From Chara braunii (taxonomy: Eukaryota; Streptophyta; Charophyceae; Charales; Characeae), in NCBI GenBank assembly GCA_003427395.1, contig BFEA01000537.1, positions 463,901 through 484,702 on the forward strand: 20,802 bases of DNA, given 5' to 3'. The position numbers were made by a program, and so were the translations under genes. Numbering within the stretch: position 1 is the stretch's first letter; each line of letters opens with the position of its first letter. Below, in pieces: positions 1 to 9,590 of the stretch. The notes under the pieces were generated by a model. That model was not told the DNA's origin and searched no databases. It saw only the letters and a program-made list of their open reading frames with translations.

Positions 1-8
1 CGCGCACG

Positions 9-33
9 CTCCCGCTCCCGCTCCCGCTCCCGC
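9..33. repeat. (GCTCCC)n simple repeat
   Basis: Four adjacent copies of a GCTCCC/CGCTCC hexamer lie at the very start, directly before the CA tract. This is low-complexity sequence with no coding signal. Confidence 0.85.
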
Positions 34-148
34 GTGCACACACACACACACACACATCACACACACACGCACTCACAAACTCACACACACACGCACACAC
101 GTACACACACACACACATGCACACACACACACACACGCACACACACAT

Positions 149-150
<2 letters not shown>
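34..150. repeat. (CA)n microsatellite, imperfect
   Basis: A long CA dinucleotide tract interrupted by occasional CG, CT and TA steps. The His/Thr open frames read through it are artefacts of the repeat. The window also ends in (TG)n, the complementary repeat. Confidence 0.95.

Positions 151-152
<2 letters not shown>

Positions 153-184
<32 letters not shown>
153..184. repeat. (CT)n microsatellite
   Basis: A pure CT tract that runs into a short CG-alternating stretch (to about 199). It abuts the CA repeat, giving a compound microsatellite. Confidence 0.95.
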
Positions 185-187
<3 letters not shown>

Positions 188-218
188 GCTCGCGCGCGCA
201 AAAATTTCTGCTTTTCTT

Positions 219-239
219 TATATATATATATATATATAT
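219..239. repeat. (TA)n microsatellite
   Basis: A pure TA alternation about 21 bases long, third part of the compound microsatellite region. Confidence 0.9.
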
Positions 240-312
240 TTGTTTAAATCGATTTTAGTTTTTGATTTCATAAAAATCTTAAACAAAGTCGGATTCCAAA
301 AAAAATAAATAT

Positions 313-346
313 AGGAGTGTAGGGTTTTTCAAGTCCTACACCCCCA
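313..346. repeat. Stem-loop repeat, family A copy 1
   Basis: GTGTAGG (317-323) pairs with CCTACAC (335-341) around an 11-nt loop. A-rich sequence lies before it and T-rich sequence after it. The loop and layout match stem-loops at 18839-18875 and 19047-19072, so this is a dispersed structured repeat. Function unknown; a MITE-like remnant is possible. Confidence 0.6.
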
Positions 347-404
347 TTTTTTTTTATTTTTTTTTACGTATTTTTAGGGGGAGAAAAAAAATATTAAAAA
401 AACG

Positions 405-490
405 GGCCGCAGACTGGGCCTCATTGGCCGCGGCCGCGGCCGAGAATCTCGGACCCAGCGGCCGAAACGCCCGCGGCCTAGGCCGCGGGT
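405..490. repeat. GC-rich block with nested palindromes
   Basis: An island of G+C in AT-rich surroundings. It contains a 16-bp perfect palindrome (426-441), a short hairpin CCGAG-AAT-CTCGG (440-452) and a 20-bp perfect palindrome centred at 479/480 (470-489). No protein is recognised in the frame crossing it. Confidence 0.7.
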
Positions 491-1227
491 GTCACATAGG
501 AACACATAATATCACAACGCAGCTTCAATGTTTCCAAAATTGTACATATAGTCAGGTAGCCCAATGTCTGGTCACCAGAGAAAAGGATAGTGGAAGGGAG
601 ATAAGACTTAGAAGGTGGAAGAGAAGGTGTCCATCAACATAGCAGATAGATCTCCCTCACAATCCCACTTCTTCTTCGGGCATCTCCCTCTCTTTATATC
701 AGCATACAGTCCCCTCTAACACACTTCGACAATGAGCTTATCTCATCATGGCACTTGCCAGCGCAAACACCTTATGAAGACGAACAACAGTGCACAATGT
801 GGACTACGAACGCAAACAGGTAAGCTTCGTCCACATTGATCAATCTCACAGCCCCGATCCTTATCCTCTTTCCCAGTACCCCATCAATGTCGTAATCAGT
901 GTGGCAAGAGCCACGCCAGCATAATCAAGTGTCCAGTTGGCGTTGAAGAAAGAGAATGGCACCAACACACAACATCAGCAGTCCTGCGTCCTTGCATCAG
1001 GGTATCATGCAGCCAGCGGAGTGCAAACGTCAAGCTAGCATCCAGGCAACGTCAAGCCAACGTCAAGCCAGCGTCAAGAAGCATGTGCAAGACTTAATGT
1101 CAGTCAGCAGGGGCTAGGTCAACTTATGTTGACTCTGGTTGACCATCCTCTGGTCTCTCAAATACGATGGCCCAGATTGTCTTGCAACTAATGACCTTTC
1201 CGTCTCCTCCTGATTCACTTTATCCCC
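491..1227. other. Unassigned; possible decayed LTR or flank
   Basis: No credible gene. There is a TATA-like stretch near 693-700 (CTTTATATC) and a short imperfect tandem repeat of CGTCAAGC-type units at about 1026-1078. Because Ty3/gypsy pol sequence follows, part of this may be an old LTR or untranslated region, but I found no second LTR copy to prove it. Confidence 0.3.
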
Positions 1228-2110
1228 ATGTTCCTCCTTTCCTGCCCCCCTTCCGCGGACACTGCTTCTCGACTGACGCCTATCCTCTCTCCACTTCCTT
1301 TCTCTGACAGTCCTTCCGTCACTTACTCCCTGACCATCTCGGAGGATGGGACTGTCGAGGCTCGTGCTGGGGATTGCCCGATCGCTTTCTATTCCCGTGA
1401 GCTACTACTTACAAAGATAAACTACACTGCTGATGAACATAAGGTTCTCGCAATAGTTTATGCTACATGTCATTGGCGTCATTATCTGCACAGGGCACCC
1501 TTCACGATCCGCACAGACAACTCAGTTGTCTAGGCTTTCCTCATGAAGCCCAAACTTTCATCTCGACAAACACGTTGGTGGCGTGATTTATTCGAGTTCA
1601 GTTTCGTCACTCAACCTATCAAGGGTGAAACAAACCATGACGCTGATGCCTTGTCCCGCCGTCTTGATCACAATCAGGAACCCATCCATCTTGTTGTCAT
1701 CTTCCTCACCAATGTTGATCAGTCGGTGATCGACGCATATCGCACTCAGTACCGTCACTGCCTTGATTATCGCGTCATTCATCCGACACCGCGGGGTGAC
1801 AAGATTGTTCCTTTATACTCTCTCGGTGAGAACGGTTTCTTGTACTAGCAAGGTAGATCTGGTCATCGGAAACCAGATATTTGTGTTCCCTCCATCGGAC
1901 AGTTCCGTGTTCAGGCCGTAGCAGAGTTCCATGATCAGGCAGTTGCCGGTCACATGAGATTCCACAAGACGTACGAGGCAACAATCGTGCATCCCACGAC
2001 TGATGCACGCTTTGAACATGTGCACACTTTGAACATGTGCACGCTTTGAACATGTGCACGCTTACTGCTATCGCATTAGCGCTCGTGAGGTCGTCGACAT
2101 CGTCTTCTAG
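1228..2110 (+). pseudogene. Ty3/gypsy pol fragment: RNase H and integrase zinc finger
   Basis: Partial pol of a Ty3/gypsy LTR retrotransposon. RNase H is recognisable from about 1310: PIAFYSRELL, then NYTADEHKVLAIV, then RHYLHRAPFTIRTD with the conserved Asp. In the usual ElLAiv motif the catalytic Glu position appears to be Lys. The connector to integrase follows (LSSRQTRWW, then GETNHDADALSRR). The integrase N-terminal H2C2 region begins at about 1900 (EFHDQAVAGHMRFHKT). In-frame TAG stops lie at 1531-1533 and 1846-1848, each plausible as a former CAG. A 17-bp triplication at 2005-2063 shifts the frame, and another TAG follows at 2108-2110. The integrase catalytic core is absent. Non-functional. 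The missing upstream half of pol occurs on the minus strand at 2345-4142. Confidence 0.85.
2005..2063. repeat. 17-bp tandem repeat, about 3.5 copies
   Basis: The unit GCACGCTTTGAACATGT starts at 2005, 2022 (one base different) and 2039, with a partial fourth at 2056. It lies inside the integrase zinc-finger coding remnant. Two extra units add 34 bp, which accounts for the move from reading frame 1 to frame 2. Confidence 0.9.
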
Positions 2111-2344
2111 AATGCAATCTCAGCTCAAATCATGCATCAGTCGTGAGATGTGGATCGTCATTTTGGTCAAAGGGATGAAATAAGGATCAAAGGTCACGCC
2201 CAAGTCATGTTAACTGCCTGATCGAATGCCTGGTGTTGTGGGGTACTTAAAGCAAGGCCTAAAACTGACCTTCAGAGACCCAACGTGCAACAGTTTACCA
2301 TGAAAGTCAAAAGTCAACAGCAACAAAAAAATTAAACCCCACGA
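2111..2344. other. Junction between opposite-strand pol pieces
   Basis: No domain is recognised on either strand. A TATGTTGACTTTG-like 13-mer on the minus strand (2347-2359) has a one-mismatch inverted partner at 1125-1137 on the plus strand. Several GTTGACTTT-type words cluster around 2300-2360. Confidence 0.4.
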
Positions 2345-4142
2345 GTCAAAGTCAACATAGACCCAAAAGTATAGCTCCTACTGCAAAATCTAATGCATCA
2401 GTGGTGACGATGAAAAAACGGTCAAAATCGGCGAGGCGAAGAACCAGCGTATAAGTTACTGCCTTCTTGAGGGCACGAAAGACATCCTCACAGAGGGGTG
2501 TCCAAAACTACGAGGAGGGTAGAGGTAAGGACGTAGGAATACCTAGCGTATCCCCGAATGAAATTATTGGGGTAATTAGTAAGGCCTAGGAAACTGCAAA
2601 GGAGTTTGACGGATGTGGGGACGGGTCACTCCGCAATAAAAGTGATCTTTGCATCGTCCATGTGGAGACCCTGGTCGTGCATCTAGTGTCCTATGAAGTC
2701 AACTCTGCGCTGGGCAAAGTGACACTTACTAAGCTTGGCATAAAAACCATGCTTGCGTAAGCGTTGTAGGACATTGCAGAGGTGTTTGAGATGATCTTAT
2801 ACGGTACGACTGTAAACCAAGATGTCGTCCACGTATACGAGAACATATTTTTCAAAGACGTTCTTGAATGTATCTTTCATTGCCGACTGGAAGGTGGCGG
2901 GTGCGTTGGTGAGGCCGAATGGTATCGTCGTGAACTCGTAATGGCTGAAGCGCGACCGAAAGGTGGTATTCGACTGGTCCTCTGCGACAACGCGGATCTG
3001 GTGGTAACCGGTATGAAGATCGATCTTCGTGAAGAACCGGATGTCCGCCAGATGGTCAAAATAACTCATCCACGTGCGACATGGGATAATTGTTCTTAAC
3101 CGTGTTACTATAAGGGCCGCGGTAGTCAATGGAGAGGCGAAGAGTTCCGTCCACTTTGCTAGCAAGGAGGACGGGTGTGCCCCAATGAGAGTTACTAGTT
3201 TAATGAAACCTAGTTGAAGGAGCTCCTTAAGCTGACGCTTGAGTTCTGTCGCCTCTATAGTAGAGAGTGGTTAGGGTGCCTGATGGTGGACACGATAGTC
3301 AAACAGGAGCTGGATAGAATGCTCAACACCACGCATTGGAGGGATCCCGCTGCACGAGAAATACGGGTGGAAAACGTCGTGGTACTCTAAAGTTAGATTG
3401 TGAACGGCGGACTCTAAGTTGGTCGTGAACCTCGTGAGTTCCTCAACGTATGCGTCGACACGAAACGTATGTGTGGACTTGGCAGCGAACGACATAGGGA
3501 CTTCGGATATCGAGGAGGTATTAGCAAGCTGAGGTGTGGATGTAGAGATAAGAGTTGCGAAGATGGATGAAGGGTTAGGGGGATCGGGCTCCAAAAGATG
3601 AGCTCAACCTCTCGAGAGAGCAGATCATAAGGAAAAAGATTCATGACATTCGCTGAGTAGAACGTGACGTCCTTCTGACGTATGAAGTGAGCGAACTGAC
3701 GAAGAGAAGTGAAGGTGATGTCTGGGTGGGACCCAGAGGAACGAGGGTCCTGGGGAAGTAGGTCGGCAGGGGTGTCGCCCATGGTTCCAACGAAGGGGAC
3801 TTGATGGGTTTGACCGCACTTTATTTTGAGAACGAGTGTCTCGGTCGCCCATTCGACCTCTGTTCCACGGACTTGGCGAGACCAGGGAGTGCCAAGGATA
3901 AAGTTGTACCTTGTCTCTAGCACATTGAAGTATGCGAAAAAATGATAACGTCGAGGCGCCTGAGTACTATCTGGTGGCTGGAGGGTAAGGGAAAAGTGGA
4001 GGTAGTGGACCATCTGATCGAAGAAGCGCTGCGTCTTGTTATCTCCAAGGGTAATGGAGATAGGAGAGTGGAACCTGAAGGTAGCTAAACGAGCTTCCTC
4101 AACCACGCGAGGGTGAAGGAAGTCTCATTGCGAGGCGAAGTC
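2345..4142 (-). pseudogene. Ty3/gypsy pol fragment: protease, RT, start of RNase H
   Basis: Read on the minus strand from 4142 down. A retropepsin-like start (D-F-A-S where DSGAS is expected, then TGA) leads into FLHPRVVEEARL, ISITLGDNKTQ and FILGTPW. A linker ends in EYHDVFHPYF and GIPPMRGVEHSIQL, as found just before reverse transcriptase. RT motifs follow: ATELKRQLKELLQLGFI, KVDGTLRLSIDYR, FTKIDLHTGYHQI, FGLTNAPATFQ and the catalytic YVDD at 2824-2835. The thumb (DHLKHLCNVLQRLRKHGFY) and connection (FLGLTNY) come next, then the first RNase H strand (TTDALDFAVGAIL) near 2345. At least two frameshifts and several stops break it. No gag zinc knuckle or LTR was found. The catalytic YVDD survives, but the gene is dead. 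Confidence 0.88.
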
Positions 4143-4541
4143 CTATAAACAACAGTACACCCTCGTAGATGTCCCCAAATGCATAAGAATGTATATATGA
4201 ACACGTACCTTGCTGTGACCGACCGAGAGAGGACATGGTGCGGTGTACCGTTGAGGCGTCGCACGTAGCCGGCTTCCTGACTATCGAGTCCCAGCTTGCC
4301 CCTTTGGCTACCTCACCAGAGGATCCTCAGGACACGACAGAGGTCAGTGTATGTATGAACACGTACCTTGGTGCGACCGAGAGCGAGCTTACTTGAAAGA
4401 TATTGTTGCTGGTCCCCTGAAGTCTGGAGGCAGATTGACATTGTTTTTCCTTTTGAGAGGCCTTTTGGGCCAGGGCCAGTGTGATCCCAGGGTCAGGGCT
4501 CGTGTCATCCCACGGCGAGGTTGCAAGTTTCATCTGACAAC
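4143..4541. other. Spacer with duplicated 40-bp segment
   Basis: Two similar segments occur at 4191-4232 and 4350-4388, sharing ATGAACACGTACCTTG and a following GACCGAGAG-like part. Read on the minus strand, each carries CAAGGTACGTG, which resembles a splice donor. The first would open an intron-like stretch ending TTTATAG at about 4143, just before the protease remnant. No gag protein is recognised. Confidence 0.4.
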
Positions 4542-5843
4542 ATGGTCTATACGAACAAAGATACTGCAGCGTTTGACAACAGGGACAAAGCGCAAAGAAA
4601 ATCATATACCATCAAGATAAAGTTTGACGCTTTGCATGATTATGAGCCCAGTGTCAAAGGGAAGGGGCCAAATTGCGTAGCAAAGAAACACATTATCATC
4701 AAATCAACACTTCAGCAATGGGTATTGAGTGCAAAAGAGTTGAAGGAGGCACTTTCAGGTAGGAAGACGACAAGTCACACACACCGTCGGTTGGGTGGAG
4801 GAGGAAGGAAAGTTGTACAGCAAGAAATTCAATTGGAAAACGAACTGGAGGCATGAGTGGTAGACAAAAACAAGAAAGGGTTGTGTGTCAGAGAGCAGTA
4901 TATCAGAGCAAAGGCACAACTTATTTTTCAGCAAATGAAGAAGACGGGGAGGGTGGACAACAACGCAGAGTTCAGTGCATCTAGAGGGTGAAGCTTATTT
5001 AAAAAACGCAAGGATTTGGTGTCTCGCAGACACACAACATCTAGGTGCTTGCCTGATGATGCAATTGATATTTATCGAGCCTTCATTGGACAAGTGCATG
5101 AAGTTATCGACAAATAGCAAATTGCACTTGAAAACATATTGAATATGGAGAAAGTACCTAGACACTTTGAAATCGAGTCAGTGATAACACTTGCTAAGTG
5201 TGGGACCTGCCAGGTTTTTTTACGAAAGGGAGGCATGCCGCACAAGAGATTCACTGCAACATTCACATTTTCTCTTGTAGGTGAGGTTTTTAAACCTCAC
5301 ATTTTGTTTTCAAAGTTGACGAACAAACCGACAATAACTGGATCAATACTTGTTTATGTGAACAATTCAGGAATGTGGAGCAACGAAATCATCACGTCGT
5401 ACCTCAAGGATACCGTTGAGTGTAGGCGTCAAACAATGTTTGAGAGGTGGCATGTGCTGGTTCTCATTGACAACTATGACACACACCTGAAACAGAGTGA
5501 GAATTCAAAACTGCAAAGGCTGAATATTCATGTGTTCATCATCCTGCCCAGCTTGACCAGCTTGCTCAAACCGCTCAACGTCGCCATCAACAGATCCTTT
5601 CAGCAACACTACTCTCGGAAGTATGAAGCATACATTCAGACAGCAATTGAGGATACGAGTTTGCAGAACACGGAAGGCAACCCAAGATGTCCTTCTTATC
5701 AAATGGTAGCAAAATGGTTATGCGAGTAGGTGAAAACGAAAAGAAGGGAGGACATCGCAAATTCATTCCGTCTGTGTGGATTGGTGTCCAAGATGGAATT
5801 CAAATTGGACAGGTTGCATGCACTATTGAAGACTCTCCTTAAT
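4542..5843 (+). pseudogene. pogo/Tigger-like (CENP-B type) DDE transposase, broken
   Basis: One frame from ATG 4542, about 430 codons, carries the full layout of a pogo-type transposase. A psq-like helix-turn-helix (RKSYTIKIKFDALHDY to STLQQWV) is followed by a CENP-B-type DNA-binding region up to about 5020. The DDE_1 domain runs from about 5139 to 5700 (KRFTATFTFSLVGEVFKPHILF, abridged; VLVLIDNYDTH; LPSLTSLLKPL). Four in-frame stops interrupt it: TGA 4854-4856, TGA 4989-4991, TAG 5115-5117 and TAG 5727-5729. Three fall where Trp is expected. No frameshift is needed. Of the catalytic triad only Asp at 5469-5471 remains: the first position is Glu (5148-5150) and the third is Asn (5577-5579). 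The enzyme cannot be made or work. Terminal repeats of this element were not identified. Confidence 0.85.
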
Positions 5844-5914
5844 TTTTTTTATTTTTTTATTTTTTTATTTTTGCCCGGTCGGGCAAGTTGCCCTGGGCCA
5901 CTCTGGTAGCCTAG
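5841..5914 (+). repeat. Partial inverted-repeat element end
   Basis: A T-rich run is followed by the perfect hairpin TTGCCCG-GT-CGGGCAA (5871-5886) and then GCCACTCTGGTAGCCT (5897-5912). The last 16 bases are the exact reverse complement of 12234-12249, the left end of the MITE at 12232-12494. Only one end was found here; the partner end was not located. Confidence 0.65.
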
Positions 5915-5923
5915 GTTTTGAAT

Positions 5924-6367
5924 ATGGATGAGTGGAATGATTTGTATGGGCAATAGTCTATAGTTGCTCCAGAATCTTTGAGTTTGGAGCTTCTGCAACC
6001 TCTTGAATACCTCATTCTGCATGATGCACAAAAAGGAGCACCCTGCAGTTGCTGGCAGTGTCTTCACAGGGCTATTTATGACTCTCACGCTGTTGTCACA
6101 TGTGAGGAGTTGAGGCATGTTGTGATAGAGAATATGAAGGGTATGGATGACTTGGCGAACATATCGGATTCTCAGTATTTTGCACAACTGCAGAGTGGTG
6201 GCAAAGTTGATCAGGACACTGTGGGTTATATTGTTAGTCAGATGGAAAGGTGCACAATCCGCATACAAGATGCTGTTGATTCTTCCTTCCAGGTCATTGA
6301 GCACAATAACCCGACATTTGAAATGAACCTTGTATATGTGAACGGGTTTTATGTGTTGAAGTTCTGA
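5924..6367 (+). pseudogene. Unidentified 147-codon frame with one in-frame stop
   Basis: The frame runs from ATG 5924 to TGA 6365-6367, interrupted once by TAG at 5954-5956 (CAG to TAG would explain it). Base composition and amino acid use look protein-like and differ from the simple-repeat frames around it. The central part reads LHDAQKGAPCSCWQCL, followed by acidic helical sequence and FEMNLVYVNGFYVLKF at the end. The spacing D-x-Q-x-G-x-x-C recalls the oxyanion Gln and catalytic Cys of papain-fold peptidases, Josephin in particular. However, the usual His/Asn after the Cys is missing and no C-terminal catalytic His is visible. It starts 10 bp after a transposon end, so it may be a transposon-carried gene or captured fragment. 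I do not identify it. Confidence 0.4.
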
Positions 6368-6585
6368 TCGGACAGTCTGCAATATACGACAGAACTGAAA
6401 CTTTAGCGTCTTACTTTTTAACTTTTCCTCAATCACGTCACTTTATTTTTCTTCCTCTCCCCTCCCTCACGTCATTGAATTTATTCTTATGTGTGAAATT
6501 TTATTTTTTGTTTACATACCGTCTGTGTGCAACATTGTTAATGACTCCGAGTTTTTTTAAATGGAGGTGGGTTTCGATGCCTGAG

Positions 6586-6671
6586 TTTTGAAATGGCGTA
6601 CAACTTGCAGCTGTAACCCTCTTTCTGGTTTTGAAAAGGCGTACAATTTGTTGTTGTGACCCTCTTTTCGA
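6586..6671. repeat. 43-bp tandem duplication
   Basis: Two adjacent copies (6586-6628, 6629-6671) share TTTTGAAAtGGCGTACAA and an ACCCTCTTT-containing tail. Flanking sequence from 6368 is AT-rich and otherwise featureless. Confidence 0.75.
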
Positions 6672-6960
6672 CTTTCCCACTGCCTCTATATTTCCTCCCA
6701 AGCCTCTATCTGTTTTTTTTTTTTTTTTTTTTTCGTAATTCGGTTGCGTTTTTTGACAAGACCCTCAAACAATAGCGGCCACAGGTGTTTTAGAAAACAA
6801 GGTTACAGTAGTGGTCAACCGTCCTAGTTGGGAGCAATTAATGTCACTTTCTCGGGATCTCTCGACCATAACGGGGAGATGCGTTGAGTGAGTATATCTG
6901 ATGCAACGGGCGCTGGACCTAGTTTCCAGTTTTATTAATGCAGTCTTGCCTTTTTGCAAG

Positions 6961-6991
<31 letters not shown>

Positions 6992-7316
6992 TTTGCACTT
7001 TTGTCTCAAATTCAATGGCACATGTTGATTGGCTGATCATTTGCTTCCAACTTTTATGTATATGGGACATAAGACCCATTTCCCGGCAGATGCTGCTTCC
7101 CACCAATAGATTGGAGCCATCAGCTCTCGAGTGTTTGTGATGCCTGCTTGTATTAGTACCACCAGCATCCCCAATGAATGTTAAGAAAAAAGAAAAAAAA
7201 GAAACATTAGGCAAGTGTTTAAGTGTTTGTTCACAAAGAAGGTTTTTCTTTCTTTTATGTTTTTGGATCTCTTTTTACGATGTACATTGGATTTGAAATG
7301 CTACCGTCAGGGTTCC
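6672..7316 (+). repeat. 640-bp tandem repeat, copy 1
   Basis: First of two head-to-tail copies of a roughly 640-bp sequence. It has a long T run (about 6713-6733), the shared block starting AATTCGGTTGCG at 6737, an (AT)n tract at 6960-6986 that copy 2 lacks, and CAAGTGTTTAAGTGTTTGTT near its end. Open frames inside are not conserved between copies, so it is probably non-coding. Confidence 0.85.
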
Positions 7317-7957
7317 GCTTCCCACTAATTCTTTGTTTCCTCTCGAACCTCTATTTGTTTTATTTTGTTTTTTGTAATTCGGTTGCGGTTTTCGACAAGA
7401 CCCTCAAGCAATAGCGGCCATAGGTATTTTAAAAAACAAGGTTACAGTGGTGGTCAATCCTCCCAGTTGGGAGCAATCAATGTCACTTTCTCAGGATCTC
7501 TCGACCATAGCGGGAAAAAACGTTGAGTGAGTAAATCTGATGCAACGGGCGTTGGACCTAGTTTCCAATTTTATTAATGCAGTCTTGTCTTTTTGCAAAA
7601 ATAAAATAAAATGTTTTTATTAGTTTTTGTACTTTTGTCTTAAATTCAATGGCACATGTTGACAGGCTGATCATTTGCTTCCAACGTTTCTGTACACGGG
7701 ACATTAGGCCCATTTCCCAACAGGTGTTGCTCCCCACCAATAGATTGGAACCATCAGCTCTCGAGTGTTTGTGATGCCTGCTCGTATCGATACCACCAAC
7801 ATTCCCAACGAATGTTAAAAAAAAAAACAAAAAAAAAAAACATTAAGCAAGTGTTTAAGTGTTTGTTTACAAAGAAGGTTTTTTTTTCTTTTATGCTTTT
7901 GGATATCTCTTTGGGTTGTAAATTGGATTTGGAATGTTGCCTTAAGGGTTCTGCTTG
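7317..7957 (+). repeat. 640-bp tandem repeat, copy 2
   Basis: Second copy, starting around TTCCCACTAATTC, with AATTCGGTTGCG at 7376. It follows copy 1 without a gap and differs by scattered substitutions and small indels in A/T runs. Together with copy 1 it looks like an old segmental tandem duplication. Confidence 0.85.
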
Positions 7958-8177
7958 ATCGGTGTTCCTTGCTCGTTCCACAGACTGCAGCCAATGATGT
8001 GAGGGACGTTAGACCAGTATACTGTATCCGGATTTCAGTAGGTGCACCTCCCCAACAATAAATGACAACCACCACAATTGCGGGACTTTCATTGAAGGTG
8101 CTCATCGGATATCCATAGCTCCGTCCTCTAATAATATAAAGCAAAAAAAAAAAAAAATACATTCATACATCGAACAC
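7958..8177. other. No feature recognised
   Basis: Unique sequence after the 640-bp duplication. No convincing coding, RNA or repeat signal seen. Confidence 0.5.
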
Positions 8178-8317
8178 CTCGAATACAACGTACATACGTT
8201 CTATTCGACGGTACGTTGTATTCGAGAGTACGTTCTATTCGAAAAAAATGAAACGATTCTTCAGAAGTAATTTTTTGGAGGTAACTCGAATACAATGTAC
8301 GCACGTTGTTTTCGGGG
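8178..8317. repeat. Cluster of alternating short dyad motifs
   Basis: CTCGAATACAACGTAC (8178-8193) is the perfect reverse complement of GTACGTTGTATTCGAG (8211-8226). Related words lie between and after them: TACGTTCTATTCGA at about 8195-8208 and 8229-8242, CTCGAATACAATGTAC at 8285-8300 and ACGTTGTTTTCG at about 8303-8314. Six copies alternate in orientation. They could be protein-binding sites or the remains of a palindromic element. Confidence 0.6.
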
Positions 8318-8665
8318 TAAGAAAATAGTTTTTTTTTTCAATTCAACCCATAACTTTTTAATACGTAAATAAGTGGTTGTCACACTCGAAACTTCAAATA
8401 AATAATGCAACGACGTGGGTATCATCATATTGTCTAGCCATGCCAGAATACGCTAATTGTCACAATGACAACGCACTATATAGTGTTCATGACCATGCGG
8501 CCCTTCATGGCCTCGAGAGTAAATTTGAACACTCAAGTGTTTATTGACACGCGCGCTAAGGGACCAATCTTTTGGTGAGTGCAAAAGCAGAGCAAATAAT
8601 CCATCATCTTCTGCACCCTGATGTCCCCAGTGGGGCAGAGTAAGATTGTCTCAATGGCAGAAGGG
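8318..8665. other. No gene seen; small hairpin
   Basis: AT-rich sequence without recognisable genes. It holds one small hairpin, TTGTCA-CAA-TGACAA, near 8456-8470. Confidence 0.5.
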
Positions 8666-9590
8666 AATTAGCGTGGTGGTGAGTTGCCTGGCAGAACACT
8701 GACGGTATGTTAACCTTCCTACCGAAACTTTATCGTTCCACCAAACAATTTAATAAGTGACCTTGGGGAAAACTTCCTCTTCACTTAACCTAACTCAAAA
8801 GTAAAGTATCTCTCGCAAGGTACATAAAAGTTGTTTATCAATAAATAAACAAGCCAGCGTTCCAACATCCGCAAATCCATCAAATTCGAGTCCAAACAAA
8901 AACTTTAAGGGAAAAAAATAATCCCATTCGATAAGTGGATCGTGCGAGATCCGATTGTCACTCTCAGCGTCTCCAAGGTGTGGTTTGTCGATCAAGTTTA
9001 AGATACTAACGTCCATAAAATATATGCATATGCGAAAGTCGTGTTTGTCAGACACTAATGTGGTAAATTTTACTATTTCCTAGAATTCATGATCCGCCTT
9101 ACACACACAACCTCAGTCATTGCTCAACTTTTACTACAAGATACTCAATTTTTTAAGATGATCATTAAAAGAAATGTGAGCGAAAATCTCGAGAAACACA
9201 ACAATCCACATGAGCTAAGGCCTTAGGTTAAGCTGCAATAATGAATTTCAGTTAAGTTGTAAAGCGGTCTGTTATCAACAGATAACACAAAATCATCCTC
9301 GTAGGATCAAACTAAAGATAGTCAACCTTGAATCGAAGTGAGCGAAGAGGACCTATAACACAACATAAACCAACATCCAAGCTACTTTTAAGTATATGGA
9401 GACTAAACTCCATATCTCATTCTGCCCCAACTTTCTTTTTAAACTGTTTAAATCTATATATGATTAATATATTAAATTAAGAAAAATTTTGGCAGCATCT
9501 TCCTTAAATAAGGTTGATGGTTAAAAAAATTCTAAATAAAAAATAATCTAACTCTTCGAAATTAGAAAAAAATGGGCGTCAGCCTCAATT
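8666..9590 (+). repeat. 925-bp tandem repeat, copy 1
   Basis: Starts at TAGCGTGGTGGTGAGTTG and ends at CAATTGA, and is repeated head-to-tail immediately after. It includes a hairpin TGTTATC-AACA-GATAACA (about 9270-9287) and a second, ATATGGAG-ACTAAA-CTCCATAT (9394-9415). Near 9490 there is one unit related (in reverse) to the 123-bp satellite of the arms at 10518-13412. An 86-codon minus-strand frame here is broken in copy 2, so it is not treated as a gene. Confidence 0.85.

Noticed and set aside
34-308. Open frames rich in His/Thr or Ser/Leu
   Set aside because: They are direct translations of CA, CT and TA microsatellites.
2782-3099. 105-codon plus-strand frame
   Set aside because: It is the antisense shadow of the reverse transcriptase with YVDD on the minus strand.
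8795-9055. 86-codon minus-strand frame in the 925-bp repeat
   Set aside because: The second copy has a frameshift and many amino-acid-changing differences, so there is no sign of coding selection.
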